Assembly (NCBI RefSeq): GCF_004016505.1
Contig: NZ_SACR01000003.1
Span: 496,001 to 560,000, forward strand
Length of the DNA: 64,000 bases
Direction: 5' to 3'
From: Rubrivivax rivuli
Lineage (GTDB): Bacteria; Pseudomonadota; Gammaproteobacteria; Burkholderiales; Burkholderiaceae_C
Made by a program: the position numbers and the translations under genes. The notes beneath the pieces are model-generated. The model saw only the letters and a program-made list of their open reading frames with translations. It did not search any database and was not told the DNA's origin. Position 1 is the first letter of the stretch; each line of letters starts with the position of its first letter. Positions 51,036 through 60,956 of this stretch are shown here, piece after piece.

Positions 51036-53139
51036 GGGGCTGGAGACCGTCCACACCCTGCTGTGCCGGCGCGAGGCAGGTGCTTTTCAACGCGCGGCCA
51101 AGGCCACCGGTGCCAGCGGCGATGAACTGCTGGTGGCCTGCACCCAGGAGAGCCGCCTCTTCCTGGAACTGAACGACGAGACCGAAGGCGCGGCGCGGGT
51201 CACCGAACGGCCCATCCACTTCGTCAACCTGCGCGAGACCGGCGGCTGGGGCGCCGACGGCGGCAGCGCCATGGCCAAGATGGCCGCGCTGATCGCGGCG
51301 GCGCAACTGCCCGCGCCCGAGCCGGTGCCCACCGTCACCTACCGCTCGCAAGGCCGCTGCCTCGTCATCGGGCCGGCGGCTGCGGCGGAAGAAGCAGCGG
51401 CTCTGCTGGAAGACAAGCTCGATGTCAGCGTGCTGGTCAGCGGCGGCGCGGCGGCGTCCACCCCCATCGGCCAGCGCCACGCACGCGCCACCAGCAACGG
51501 CCGCGTCACCTCGCTGCGCGGCTGGCTCGGCAACTTCGAGGTGCAGTGGGAAAGCGGCAACCCCATCGACCTGGACATCTGCACGCGCTGCAACGCCTGC
51601 GTGATGGCCTGCCCCGAAGGCGCGATCGGGATGGACTACCAGGTCAACCTCGACGCCTGCACCAAGCACCGCGATTGCGTTCGCGTCTGCGATGCCGCCG
51701 GCGCCATCGATTTCAGCCGCGAGCCCATCGCGCACGAAGAGAACTTCGACCTCGTGCTCGACCTGCGCGCCGAGCCCGCCTACACGCAGCACCAGCCGCC
51801 GCAGGGCTACTTCTCCGTGCCCGGCGCCACCGATGCACGCGCCCTGCAGGCTGCCGTGCTGAAGCTGCGTGAGCTGACCGGCGAGTTCGAGAAACCCAAG
51901 TTCTTCAAATACACGCACAAGCTCTGCGCGCACAGCCGTAACGAGCAGACCGGCTGCACGGCCTGCATCGACGTCTGCAGCACCAAGGCCATCCGCAGCG
52001 ACGCCTCACGCAAGGGCAAGACCAAAGGCGAGTTGGCCGGTGGCGTGATCGTCGAGCCCTACCTCTGCGTGGGCTGCGGCGCCTGCAGCACGGTGTGCCC
52101 CAGCGGCGCCATGGCCTTCGCCTACCCCGGCACGGTGGACCAGGGCCGGCGCCTGCGCACCCTGCTCACCGCCTACGCGCACGCCGGCGGGCCGGCGAAG
52201 AACGGCCCGGCCGCGCTGCTGCTGCACAGCGAAGGCGCCGGCGCGCGCCAGATCGAGGCCCTGGGCCGCGCCACGCGTGCGCCGCGCAAGCTGGCGCTGC
52301 AAGGCGTGCCCGCCCGCGTGCTGCCGGTGGCGCTGTGGCACACCGCCAGCGTGGGCCTGGACTTGTGGCTCACCGCGATCGCCCAGGGCGCGAGCCAGGT
52401 GTGGGTGCTGCTCACCGAAGAAGAGGCGCCTGAGTACCGCCAGGCGCTGCGCGAGCAGATGGACGTGGCGCAGGCCGTGCTGACCGGCCTGGGCTACAGC
52501 GGCACGCACTTCGCGCTGATCGAAGCCGCCGACCTGCCCGCGCTGGACGCTGCGCTGCGCCAGCCGCCCGCCACCACCGTCAAGCGCGCCGCGGCCTACG
52601 CCGCGCAGGCCGAGAAGCGCGCCACGCTGGAACTCGCCATCGACCACCTGCTGGCCCAGGCCCCGCAGCCGGTTGACGAAGTGCCGCTGCCCGCGGCCGG
52701 CGCGCCCTTCGGCACGCTGCAGGTCAACGCCGACAAGTGCACGCTGTGCCTGAGCTGCGTCAGCGCCTGCCCCGAGGCCGCGCTGGCCGACAACCCCGAA
52801 GCGCCGCAGCTGCGCTTCATCGAGAAGAACTGCGTGCAGTGCGGCCTGTGCGCCACCACCTGCCCCGAAGACGCCATCACGCTGCAGCCGCGGCTGTGGC
52901 TGGCCGATGGCGGCAAGGCGCGCAAGAACGCGCGTGTCATCGCCGAAGCGAAGCCCTGGGTCTGCGTGAAATGCAGCAAGCCCTTTGGCACGGTGCGCGC
53001 CATCGAGAACATGATCAGCAAGCTCTCGGGCCACGCCGCCTTCCAGGGCGCCGCGGTCGAGCGCCTGAAGATGTGCAGCGACTGCCGCGTGGTGGACATG
53101 TACAGCAACCCCAACGAAGTGCGCATCACCGACCTATGA
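50941..53139 (+). CDS. Polyferredoxin-like 4Fe-4S protein of the formate dehydrogenase locus
   Basis: A 732-residue cytoplasmic protein with at least six ferredoxin-type clusters: [12 protein letters not shown] (residues about 214-225), [53 protein letters not shown] and [13 protein letters not shown] terminal CVKC...CSDC pair resembles a zinc or rubredoxin-like site. [12 protein letters not shown] starts a further Cys-bearing N-terminal domain. Homologues sit with DUF3305/DUF3306 and TorD in formate dehydrogenase loci. It may supply electrons or clusters during maturation, or link the enzyme to another electron carrier. The start codon lies inside the DUF3306 gene. Confidence 0.85.
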   Translation: MKTLLCNCNQTMTLDAPALSQALAKTPGASTEGLETVHTLLCRREAGAFQRAAKATGASGDELLVACTQESRLFLELNDETEGAARVTERPIHFVNLRETGGWGADGGSAMAKMAALIAAAQLPAPEPVPTVTYRSQGRCLVIGPAAAAEEAAALLEDKLDVSVLVSGGAAASTPIGQRHARATSNGRVTSLRGWLGNFEVQWESGNPIDLDICTRCNACVMACPEGAIGMDYQVNLDACTKHRDCVRVCDAAGAIDFSREPIAHEENFDLVLDLRAEPAYTQHQPPQGYFSVPGATDARALQAAVLKLRELTGEFEKPKFFKYTHKLCAHSRNEQTGCTACIDVCSTKAIRSDASRKGKTKGELAGGVIVEPYLCVGCGACSTVCPSGAMAFAYPGTVDQGRRLRTLLTAYAHAGGPAKNGPAALLLHSEGAGARQIEALGRATRAPRKLALQGVPARVLPVALWHTASVGLDLWLTAIAQGASQVWVLLTEEEAPEYRQALREQMDVAQAVLTGLGYSGTHFALIEAADLPALDAALRQPPATTVKRAAAYAAQAEKRATLELAIDHLLAQAPQPVDEVPLPAAGAPFGTLQVNADKCTLCLSCVSACPEAALADNPEAPQLRFIEKNCVQCGLCATTCPEDAITLQPRLWLADGGKARKNARVIAEAKPWVCVKCSKPFGTVRAIENMISKLSGHAAFQGAAVERLKMCSDCRVVDMYSNPNEVRITDL

Positions 53140-53762
53140 GCACCGCCCACGTCAACTTCGCCCCTGCCGGCGACACCGAAGAACTCGAACGCGCCGAGCT
53201 CTACGGCCTGCTCGCCCGCCTGTGGCTGGCGCCGCCCGATGCGGCGCTGCTGGAGCAGTTCCGCGTGGCCGTGACGCAGGCGCCCGAAAGCGGTGCCTTC
53301 CTCGAAGGCCCGTGGGAAGCGCTGGTCGCCGCCTTCCGCAGCACCACGCCGGACGCCGCGGCCGACGAGCACAACGCGCTCTTCCACGGCGTGGGCAAGC
53401 CCGAAGTCTTTGCCTACGGCTCCTACTACCTGGCTGGCTACCTGAACGAGAAACCGCTCGCCGCACTGCGCACCGACCTGGCCGCGCTGGGCCTCACGCG
53501 CGAAGAAGGCGCGCTGGAGACCGAAGACCACATCAGCTACGTGCTGGAGGTGATGCGCTATCTCATCGCCGGCGACGACGTGGCCGTGTGCAACCTGGAG
53601 CAGCAGCGCCGCTTCTTCCGCACGCACCTGCAGCCCTGGGTGGCGCAGCTGTGCGAGGCCGTCATCAACCACCCGCGCGCCCGCACCTGGGCCGCGGTGG
53701 CCGTGTTCACACGCGAGTTCATCGCGGTGGAGACGCAGGCCTTCGACATGCTGGAGCTCTGA
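53136..53762 (+). CDS. TorD/DmsD family molybdoenzyme chaperone
   Basis: A 208-residue all-helical chaperone. [63 protein letters not shown] and [15 protein letters not shown] are the TorD blocks; the E-x-x-D-H motif is intact. Such chaperones bind the Tat signal and fold the apo-enzyme until the cofactor is inserted. Its likely client is the Tat-exported catalytic subunit encoded at 46306-49284. The start overlaps the polyferredoxin stop. Confidence 0.9.
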   Translation: MSTAHVNFAPAGDTEELERAELYGLLARLWLAPPDAALLEQFRVAVTQAPESGAFLEGPWEALVAAFRSTTPDAAADEHNALFHGVGKPEVFAYGSYYLAGYLNEKPLAALRTDLAALGLTREEGALETEDHISYVLEVMRYLIAGDDVAVCNLEQQRRFFRTHLQPWVAQLCEAVINHPRARTWAAVAVFTREFIAVETQAFDMLEL

Positions 53763-54373
53763 TGAGCAGCTTGCCCGCCAAAATCGACCCGCAAGACATC
53801 ACCGGCCTGGTGCTCGCCGGCGGCCGGGGCAGCCGCATGGGTGGTGTCGACAAAGGCCTGCAGAACTTCCGCGGCCTGCCGCTGGCGATGAACGCGCTGC
53901 TGCGCCTGCAGTTGCAGGTGGGCCACGTGCTCATCAATGCCAACCGCAACCTGGCGGCGTATGAATCGATGGGCGTGCCGGTGTGGCCAGACCCCATCGG
54001 TGACTTCGCCGGTCCGCTGGCGGGCTGGCTGGCCGGGCTGGAGCGCTGCGAGACGCCCTACCTCGTGACCGTGCCCTGCGACACGCCGAACTTCCCCACC
54101 GACCTGGTGGAAAAGCTCGCCGCTGCGCTGGTGGCCGAAGGCGCCGACATCGCGATGGCCGCCACGCAGGAGGACGGCCAGGTGCAGGTGCAGCCGGTGT
54201 TCTGCCTGCTCAAGACCGAGCTGATGGAGAGCCTCGTGGCCTACCTGCATGCCGGCCAGGCCAAGATCGACCGCTGGACGGCGCAGCACCGCTGCACGAC
54301 GGTGGTGTTCGATGACGCGGCGGCCTTTGCCAACGCGAACACGGTGCAGGAACTGGCGCAGTTGCAGGCCTGA
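53762..54373 (+). CDS. mobA: Molybdenum cofactor guanylyltransferase
   Basis: This enzyme joins GMP to molybdopterin to give the bis-MGD cofactor used by formate dehydrogenases. The 203 residues show [27 protein letters not shown] (nucleotide and Lys sites), [37 protein letters not shown] and [17 protein letters not shown]. The ATG shares one base with the TorD stop (TGATG). It is the last gene of the accessory operon. Confidence 0.95.
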   Translation: MSSLPAKIDPQDITGLVLAGGRGSRMGGVDKGLQNFRGLPLAMNALLRLQLQVGHVLINANRNLAAYESMGVPVWPDPIGDFAGPLAGWLAGLERCETPYLVTVPCDTPNFPTDLVEKLAAALVAEGADIAMAATQEDGQVQVQPVFCLLKTELMESLVAYLHAGQAKIDRWTAQHRCTTVVFDDAAAFANANTVQELAQLQA

Positions 54374-54406
54374 GCGCAGGCTGCGGCAGCGCGCGGGCAG
54401 CCGCCC

Positions 54407-56020
54407 TCAGCGCGCTGCGAGGCGGAACGAGGCCACCGCCGAGACGAGCTGCTGCGCCTGCTGGCGCAGGCTGTCGGCGGCCGCGGCGCCCTGCTCCACC
54501 AGCGCCGCGTTCTGCTGCGTCACCTGGTCCATCTGGCTGACGGCCTGGCCCACCTGCGCCACGCCCTGCGCCTGCTCGGAGCTGGCGCTGGTGATCTCGG
54601 CCACCACGTCGGAAACGCGCTGCACCGCGGTGACGATGTCTTCCATGCGCTCACCGGCCTGGGCCACCAGTTGCGTGCCCTGGCCCACGCGCTCCACGCT
54701 GGTGTCGATAAGCGACTTGATCTCGCGCGCCGCCTCGGCGCTGCGCTGGGACAGCACACGCACCTCGCCCGCCACCACCGCAAAGCCGCGGCCCTGCTCG
54801 CCGGCGCGCGCAGCCTCCACGGCCGCGTTCAGCGCCAGGATGTTGGTCTGGAAGGCGATGCCGTCGATGGTGCCGACGATCTCGGCAATGCGGCGGCTGC
54901 TGTCCTCGATGCCCCGCATCGTCTCCACCACCTGGCCCACCACCTCACCACCCTGCCGCGCCACCGTGCTGGCACCGGCCGCCAGCTGGTTGGCCTGGCG
55001 GGCGTTATCGGCGTTCTGCTGCACCGTGGTGCTCAGTTGCTCCATCGAAGCGGCAGTCTGCTGCAGCGAGCTGGCCTGCTCTTCGGTGCGCTGGCTCAGG
55101 TCGGCATTGCCCTGCGCGATCTCGGAACTGGCCGTGGCCACGCTTTCGGCATTGCCCCGCACGCTGCCCACCACCTGCACCAGCTGGTTCTGCATGCGCT
55201 GCAGGCCGGCGAGCAGGCGGCCGATCTCGTCGGCCCCGTCCACCGCGATGGCGCCGGTGAGGTCTCCCTCGGCCACGCGGCCCACGGCCTGGGTGGCGGC
55301 GTCCACCCGGCGCAGGGTGTTGCGCAGGATGGCGGTGGCCAGTCCCACCGTGACCAGCACCGCCAGCACGGCCAGGCCCAGCAGGGTCCACAAGGCCGTG
55401 CGGGCCTGGCCCTCGGCGGCCTCGGCGTTGGCCCTCACGAGCTTGTCGATGCGCGCAGTGAAGGCGCTGATGCTGTCTTCCGCCTGCTTGCGCGAGCGCT
55501 GCACCGTCACGTCGAGCTGCATGGCCTCTTCAAGGCGCTCGGCCTGCAGCGCGGCGATCACCTTCTCGACATCGGCTTCGTAGCGCGTCTGCTGGGCATC
55601 GATGGTATCGACATCGGTGCCGATGGAGCGGTACAACGCGGCCACGGCCGGGTCGGTGTCGTCGGCAGCGGCGGCGACCAGCGCCCGGATCTCCTGGAAG
55701 TCGGCTTCGCTGCCCTTCTTGAGATCGCGGAACTGGCGCACGCCGTCCTGCAGCCACTGCGCGCCCTCGGCAGAGCCGGCACGCTGTGCCCAGCCAGCGC
55801 GCAGCAGGCGCTGGTACTCGATGTCCTGGTCCATCAGGTTGCCGTCGATGCGCGCCACGATCACGGCCATGGGCATGTCTTCGCGCGCCATGTCGGCCAG
55901 CTCTTGCGCTTGGTCGCGGATGGTCACCAGCGCCAGGCTGCTGACCGCCACCAGCGCCCCCACCGACAACGCGAAAGCCCCACCCAACTTGCGGGCCAAC
56001 GACACGGAACTCAGCGGCAT
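54407..56020 (-). CDS. Methyl-accepting chemotaxis protein
   Basis: A 537-residue inner membrane chemoreceptor. TM1 is residues about 9-31 and TM2 about 190-212. The periplasmic part between them is a four-helix bundle type. A HAMP segment (RNTLRRVDAATQAVGRVAEGDLTGAI) and the long cytoplasmic coiled coil with the hairpin tip DGIAFQTNILALNAAVEAARAGEQGRGFAVVAGEVR follow. There is no C-terminal CheR-binding pentapeptide (it ends SFRLAAR). It stands alone, without che genes, between the two formate dehydrogenase loci; a link to formate or energy sensing is only a guess from position. Confidence 0.93.
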   Translation of the reverse strand: MPLSSVSLARKLGGAFALSVGALVAVSSLALVTIRDQAQELADMAREDMPMAVIVARIDGNLMDQDIEYQRLLRAGWAQRAGSAEGAQWLQDGVRQFRDLKKGSEADFQEIRALVAAAADDTDPAVAALYRSIGTDVDTIDAQQTRYEADVEKVIAALQAERLEEAMQLDVTVQRSRKQAEDSISAFTARIDKLVRANAEAAEGQARTALWTLLGLAVLAVLVTVGLATAILRNTLRRVDAATQAVGRVAEGDLTGAIAVDGADEIGRLLAGLQRMQNQLVQVVGSVRGNAESVATASSEIAQGNADLSQRTEEQASSLQQTAASMEQLSTTVQQNADNARQANQLAAGASTVARQGGEVVGQVVETMRGIEDSSRRIAEIVGTIDGIAFQTNILALNAAVEAARAGEQGRGFAVVAGEVRVLSQRSAEAAREIKSLIDTSVERVGQGTQLVAQAGERMEDIVTAVQRVSDVVAEITSASSEQAQGVAQVGQAVSQMDQVTQQNAALVEQGAAAADSLRQQAQQLVSAVASFRLAAR

Positions 56021-56223
56021 GATGACTCCAGAAATGAGGGGGCTGACTGCGGGAGGTGCCGGCAGACGCTGTTTCGTGGGGAACGAGCGTCACCAGTCCG
56101 CATGGACCGGCAGACCCGCTGCAACCCATGCAGCTCTGTTTTCGGCGCTCGCTTCGCGGGGTTCAGGGGCCGTGGCGGGTTGCCGGGCTCATAAATGCGC
56201 GCTTCGGCGGTCCGCGTGAAGGA

Positions 56224-59103
56224 TCACACGCTGGCGCCGGCTGGCACGGGCGCCTGCAGCCGCCCCTGCCCGCCGCCAAAGCTGCCCTGCACCGGCGCCA
56301 CGCCGCCCGCGCGCAGCCGCACCGCGCAGTACTTGAACTCCGGGATCTCGGCCACCGGGTCCAGCGCCGGGTTCGTCAGGCGGTTGATGGCCGCCTCGAA
56401 CCAGCAGAAGGCCACGAACACCGCGCCCGGCGGCGTGCCTTCGTCGGCGCGGGCGTAGAGGCTCACCTCGCCGCGGCGCGATTGCAGCGTCACCAGCCCG
56501 CCCGGCACCACGCCCAGGGCCGCCAGGTCCTGCGGGTGCAGCAGGGCCACCGGGTCGGGTTCCAGTGCGTCGAGCACGCCGCTGCGGCGCGTCATGCTGC
56601 CGGTATGCCAGTGCTCCAGCTGCCGGCCGGTGATGAGCACCTGCGGGTACTCGGCATCGGGCCGCTCGTCAGCCGGGATCAGCTGCGCCGGCACGAACAG
56701 CGCCTTGCCGCCGGGCCGGGGGAAGTGGTCGGTGAAGACCACGCGTTCGCCCGGCGCTTGGGCATCGGTGCAGGGGTAGGTGACCGCGCCTTCGCGCTGC
56801 AGCCGCGCCCAGCTCAGGCCCTGCAGCGTGGGCATGAGCTGGCGCATCTCGTCGAAGACGCGGCCGGCGGCGGCGTCGCAGTCGGTGGGCGTGGCGCCGT
56901 AGGCGCGCCAGTCCAGCCCCAGGTGCCCGGCCATCGCAGTCAGGATCCAGAGGTCTTGCCGCGCCTGCCCCGGCAGGCCCAGCGCGCGGCGGCCCAGTTG
57001 CACCAGGCGGTCGGTGTTGGTGAAGCTGCCGGTCTTCTCAGCAAAGGCGCTGGCCGGCAGCACCACGTCGGCGAGGCACGCCGTTTCGGTGAGGAAGAGG
57101 TCCTGCACCACCAGCATGTCCAGCTGGGCCATCGCCTCGCGGGCGTGGGTGGCGTCGGGGTCGCTCATCGCGGGGTTCTCGCCCATCACGTACAGGCCCT
57201 TCAGGCGGCCTGCCTCGGCGGCCCGCATGACTTCCACCACCGTCAGTCCCTTCTCGGCGTCCAGCGCCTCGGGCGCCACGCCCCACAGCGCAGCCGCGGC
57301 GGCGCGCGCGGCGGGGTCGCCCACCGGGTGGTAGTCGGGGTACATCATGGGGATCAAGCCCGCGTCGCTCGCGCCCTGCACGTTGTTCTGCCCGCGCAGC
57401 GGGTGCAGGCCGGTGCCGGGGCGGCCGATCTGCCCCGTCATCAGCGCCAGCGCGATGAGGCAGCGTGCGTTGTCGGTGCCGTGCACGTGCTGGCTGACGC
57501 CCATGCCCCACAGGATCATGCTGCCGCGGCTCTTCGCATACAGGCGCGCCACGGTGCGCACGGTCTCCGGTGCGATGCCGGTGACGGCCGCCATGGCCTC
57601 GGGGCTGAAGCCGCGCAGGTTCTCGGCGAAGGCCTCGAAGCCCTCGGTGCGTTCGGCGATGAAACGCGTGTCGGTCAGGCCCTCTTCGACGATCACGTGC
57701 ATCAGCGAGTTCAGCAGCGCCACGTCGGTGTCAGGCCTGAAGGCCAAGTGGTGCGCGGCGTGGCGGCACAGCTCGCTGCGGCGCGGGTCCATCACCACCA
57801 GCTGCGTGCCCTGTTTCACCGCGTTCTTGATCCAGGTGGCGGCCACTGGGTGGTTCACCACCGGGTTGGCGCCGATGACGATCACCACCTCGGCCTGCAT
57901 CACGTCCATCACCGGGTTGCTGACGGCGCCGGAGCCTATGCCCTCCAGCAGCGCGGCCACGCTGCTGGCGTGGCACAGGCGGGTGCAGTGGTCGACGTTG
58001 TTGCTGCCGAAGCCCAGGCGCACCAACTTCTGGAAGAGGTAGGCCTCCTCGTTGCTGCCCTTGGCGCTGCCGAAGCCGGCCAGGGCCCGCGGGCCGTGGG
58101 TGTTGCGCAGATGGCGCAGCGTGCCGCCGGCCAGCGCGAGCGCCTCTTCCCAGCTGGCCTCGCGGAACTGCGCGCGCGCCGAGGCGGGGTCGGTGGCGGC
58201 GCGGGGGTCTTTGGGCGCGTCGGCGCGGCGGATCAAGGGCACCGTCAGGCGCTGCGGGTGGCGCGCATAGTCGAAGCCGTAGCGGCCCTTCACGCACAGC
58301 CGGCCTTCGTTGGCAGGGCCGCCGCGGCCTTCCACGTGCAGGATCTGGTCGTCCTTGACGTGGTAGCTCACCTGGCAGCCCACGCCGCAATAGGGGCAGA
58401 GGCTGTCCACCACCCGGTCGGCCGCTTGCAGCGCCACGCCGCCGGCCGGCGCCAGCGCGCCGGTGGGGCAGGCCTGCACGCACTCACCGCAGCCCACGCA
58501 GCTGCTGCTGCCCAGGGCGTCGCCCATGTCGAAGACGATCTGCGCCGCCGCGCCGCGGTGGGCCAGGCCGATGACCTCGTTGACCTGCTCGTCGCGGCAG
58601 GCACGCACGCAGCGTGTGCACTGGATGCAGGCGTCCAGGTTCACGGCGATGGCGGGGTGGCTGGTGTCGCTGCGTGGGCGTTCGGCCGCGGGCTTGGGCG
58701 TGAAGCGCGAGCCTGCCACGCCGAGCTTCTGCGCCCAGGCCAGCAGTTCGTTGTCGGCCTTGTGCGGGGCCGCGGGCGCATCGGCCAGCAGCAGTTCCAG
58801 CACCAGGCGCTGCGCGCTCTGCGCGCGCGGGCTGGCGGTCTGCACCACCAGGCCCGGCGTGGCCACGCGGCAGCAAGAGGCCGCCAGCGTGCGTTCGCCC
58901 TGCACTTCCACCACGCAGGCGCGGCAGTTGCCCTCGGGCGCCTGGCCTTCGCGGTGGCACAGGTGGGGCACCTGGATGCCGAGTTCCTTTGCCAGCGCCC
59001 ACAGCGTCTGGCCGGGGCGGGCCAGCACCTGGCGCCCGTCGATCTGCACGGGCACGGTCGGTGCGCTCAAGGCGCTTTCGGATTCACGGCTGAAGGCGTT
59101 CAT
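56224..59103 (-). CDS. fdsA: NAD-linked formate dehydrogenase alpha subunit
   Basis: A 959-residue cytoplasmic catalytic subunit. A 2Fe-2S domain uses C49, C60, C63 and C77 (CHREGQAPEGNCRAC...SC). Two ferredoxin clusters follow: CIQCTRCVRAC near 159-169 and CVGCGECVQACP near 202-212. The Mo domain begins CPYCGVGC near 236-243, with C270 (RLCVKG). The Mo-ligating Cys is C377 in HCTRLCHASSV. No NuoG-type second histidine/Cys cluster is seen after the 2Fe-2S domain. It overlaps the beta subunit stop by 4 bases (ATGA). It has no export signal, unlike the other catalytic subunit in this window. Confidence 0.92.
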   Translation of the reverse strand: MNAFSRESESALSAPTVPVQIDGRQVLARPGQTLWALAKELGIQVPHLCHREGQAPEGNCRACVVEVQGERTLAASCCRVATPGLVVQTASPRAQSAQRLVLELLLADAPAAPHKADNELLAWAQKLGVAGSRFTPKPAAERPRSDTSHPAIAVNLDACIQCTRCVRACRDEQVNEVIGLAHRGAAAQIVFDMGDALGSSSCVGCGECVQACPTGALAPAGGVALQAADRVVDSLCPYCGVGCQVSYHVKDDQILHVEGRGGPANEGRLCVKGRYGFDYARHPQRLTVPLIRRADAPKDPRAATDPASARAQFREASWEEALALAGGTLRHLRNTHGPRALAGFGSAKGSNEEAYLFQKLVRLGFGSNNVDHCTRLCHASSVAALLEGIGSGAVSNPVMDVMQAEVVIVIGANPVVNHPVAATWIKNAVKQGTQLVVMDPRRSELCRHAAHHLAFRPDTDVALLNSLMHVIVEEGLTDTRFIAERTEGFEAFAENLRGFSPEAMAAVTGIAPETVRTVARLYAKSRGSMILWGMGVSQHVHGTDNARCLIALALMTGQIGRPGTGLHPLRGQNNVQGASDAGLIPMMYPDYHPVGDPAARAAAAALWGVAPEALDAEKGLTVVEVMRAAEAGRLKGLYVMGENPAMSDPDATHAREAMAQLDMLVVQDLFLTETACLADVVLPASAFAEKTGSFTNTDRLVQLGRRALGLPGQARQDLWILTAMAGHLGLDWRAYGATPTDCDAAAGRVFDEMRQLMPTLQGLSWARLQREGAVTYPCTDAQAPGERVVFTDHFPRPGGKALFVPAQLIPADERPDAEYPQVLITGRQLEHWHTGSMTRRSGVLDALEPDPVALLHPQDLAALGVVPGGLVTLQSRRGEVSLYARADEGTPPGAVFVAFCWFEAAINRLTNPALDPVAEIPEFKYCAVRLRAGGVAPVQGSFGGGQGRLQAPVPAGASV

Positions 59104-60860
59104 CGCGCCAGCTCCTGCGGGAAGTGGCGCAGCACGCTGTCGAAGGCATTCGGCGCGGCCTGGCCCAGGCCGCAGATGCTGGCTTCGCGCATCACGCTGC
59201 CGAGTTCGGCCAACAGTTCGGCGGGCCAGGCCTCGCCGGCCATCAGGCGGCTGGCCTGCGTGGTGCCCGCACGGCAGGGTGTGCACTGGCCGCAGCTTTC
59301 GTGTTCGAAAAAGCGCATGACGTTGCGCGCGGCATCCACCGCGCGGTCGGTGTGGCCCAGCACGATGACGGCGGCGCTGCCGATGAAGGCGCCATGCGGC
59401 TGCAGGGTGTCGAAGTCCATGGGCACGTCGGCCAGTGCCGCGGGCAGGATGCCGCCGCTGGCCCCGCCCGGCAGGTAGCCGTAGAGCGTGTGGCCTTCGG
59501 CCATGCCGCCGCAGTACTCGTCGATCAACTCGAGCAGCGTGATGCCGGCCGGCGCCAGCTTGACGCCGGGCTTGCGCACGCGGCCGCTGACCGAGAAGCT
59601 GCGCAGCCCGCGCCGACCGTGGCGGCCGTGGGCGGTGTAGGCCTCGGGGCCTTCGGCCAGCAGTCGCGCCACCCAGTACAGCGTCTCGCCGTTGTGCACC
59701 AGCGTCGGCCGGCCGAAGAGGCCTCGCTCGGCCACGTAGGGCGGGCGCAGGCGCGGCAGGCCGCGGCGGCCTTCGATGGATTCGAGCATCGCCGACTCTT
59801 CGCCGCAGATGTAGGCGCCAGCGCCGCGGCGCAGCTCGATGGGCGGCAGCGGCGGCAACACGCCGGCAGCGCTGGCCGCCTGCAGCGCGGCGAGTTCACG
59901 CTGCAGCATCGCCCGCAGGCCGTGGTACTCATCGCGAAGGTAAACGGTGACGCCCGCCACGCCCACGGCCCAGGCGGCGATCAGCAGGCCTTCCAGGAAG
60001 CGGTGCGGTTCGCTTTCGAGCATGCACCGGTCTTTGAAGGTGCCGGGCTCGCCTTCGTCGAGGTTCACCGCCATCAGCCGTGGCGCGGGCTGGGCGCGCA
60101 CCAGGCGCCACTTGCGCCCGGCCGGGAAACCCGCGCCGCCCAGGCCGCGCAGGCCGCCGTTTTCCAGCAGCGTGATGACCTCGTCTGGCTGGCGGTCGCC
60201 GGCCGCGCAGCCGGCCCACAGCGCGTAGCCCCCACGGGCGCGGTAGGCGGTGAAGTCTTGCTGCGCGGTGAAGTCGTCAAGGCGCAGGCCGTCCTGCAGC
60301 GCAGGTTGCGCGGCGGCCTGCACGGCTTCGGCCGTGGCCTGCGCCACGGGCCGGTGGTGCACCACGGCCACGGGCGCGGTGTCGCAGCGGCCCACGCAAG
60401 GCGCGGGGATCACGCGCACCTCTGGGCCCAGCAGGGAAGGCAGGCGCGCCAGCAGTTCGCGCGCGCCGGCCATCTCACACGCCAGGCTGTCGCACACGCG
60501 CACGGTGAGCGCAGGTGCAGCCGGTACGCGGCCCTCCGCGTCTTCGCGCACGATGTCGAAGTGGTGGTAGAAGCTCGCGACCTCGTAGACCTCGGCCTGC
60601 GACAGCCGCATCAGCGCGGCCAGTGCCGCCAGGTGCGGCGTGGCGAGCTGGCCGAAGTGGTCTTGCAGCGTGTGCAGGTGCTCGATGAGCAACTCGCGCC
60701 GGTGTGGCCCGGGGCCGATCAGCGCGGCCACCGCGTCACGGTGCTGCGGGTCCACCACGCGGCCCTTGGGCGCCTGGCGGCGGCGCTGGCGTTGCGCCTC
60801 GGTGGAGACTTCGGCACCCGAGGCAGGCACCGGCACGATGGGGATGACAACAGCGTTCAT
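59100..60860 (-). CDS. NAD-linked formate dehydrogenase, fused gamma-beta (FdsG-FdsB) subunit
   Basis: A 586-residue fusion. The N-terminal part (to about residue 175) is the NuoE/FdsG thioredoxin-like 2Fe-2S domain with CDSLAC and CVGRC. The rest is NuoF/FdsB: the FMN/NADH site GLRGLGGAGFPAGRKW with MAVNLDEGEPGTFKDRCMLESEPH, GAGAYICGEESAMLESIEGRRG, and the 4Fe-4S motif SCGQCTPCRAGT with a Cys in SICGLGQ. It takes electrons from the alpha subunit and reduces NAD. The ATG at 60860 is chosen; an upstream in-frame start lacks homology. In most fds operons these are two genes. Confidence 0.92.
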   Translation of the reverse strand: MNAVVIPIVPVPASGAEVSTEAQRQRRRQAPKGRVVDPQHRDAVAALIGPGPHRRELLIEHLHTLQDHFGQLATPHLAALAALMRLSQAEVYEVASFYHHFDIVREDAEGRVPAAPALTVRVCDSLACEMAGARELLARLPSLLGPEVRVIPAPCVGRCDTAPVAVVHHRPVAQATAEAVQAAAQPALQDGLRLDDFTAQQDFTAYRARGGYALWAGCAAGDRQPDEVITLLENGGLRGLGGAGFPAGRKWRLVRAQPAPRLMAVNLDEGEPGTFKDRCMLESEPHRFLEGLLIAAWAVGVAGVTVYLRDEYHGLRAMLQRELAALQAASAAGVLPPLPPIELRRGAGAYICGEESAMLESIEGRRGLPRLRPPYVAERGLFGRPTLVHNGETLYWVARLLAEGPEAYTAHGRHGRRGLRSFSVSGRVRKPGVKLAPAGITLLELIDEYCGGMAEGHTLYGYLPGGASGGILPAALADVPMDFDTLQPHGAFIGSAAVIVLGHTDRAVDAARNVMRFFEHESCGQCTPCRAGTTQASRLMAGEAWPAELLAELGSVMREASICGLGQAAPNAFDSVLRHFPQELAR

Positions 60861-60911
60861 GGTCTGCGGCGGATCATTCCGACACCGCAGCGGGCTGTCC
60901 AATGGCTTTGA

Positions 60912-60927
60912 TGAACCGCGCCATTCA
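60912..60927. promoter_or_regulatory. LysR-type inverted repeat ahead of the formate dehydrogenase genes
   Basis: TGAACCGCGCCATTCA has 4-base inverted arms (TGAA/TTCA) around 8 bases, in the 96-base gap between the LysR gene and the fused subunit gene. This is the size and kind of a LysR-type site. Short arms make chance occurrence likely. Confidence 0.3.
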
Positions 60928-60956
60928 CGGCGCTGATCGATGCCCCTCAGGGCCCC

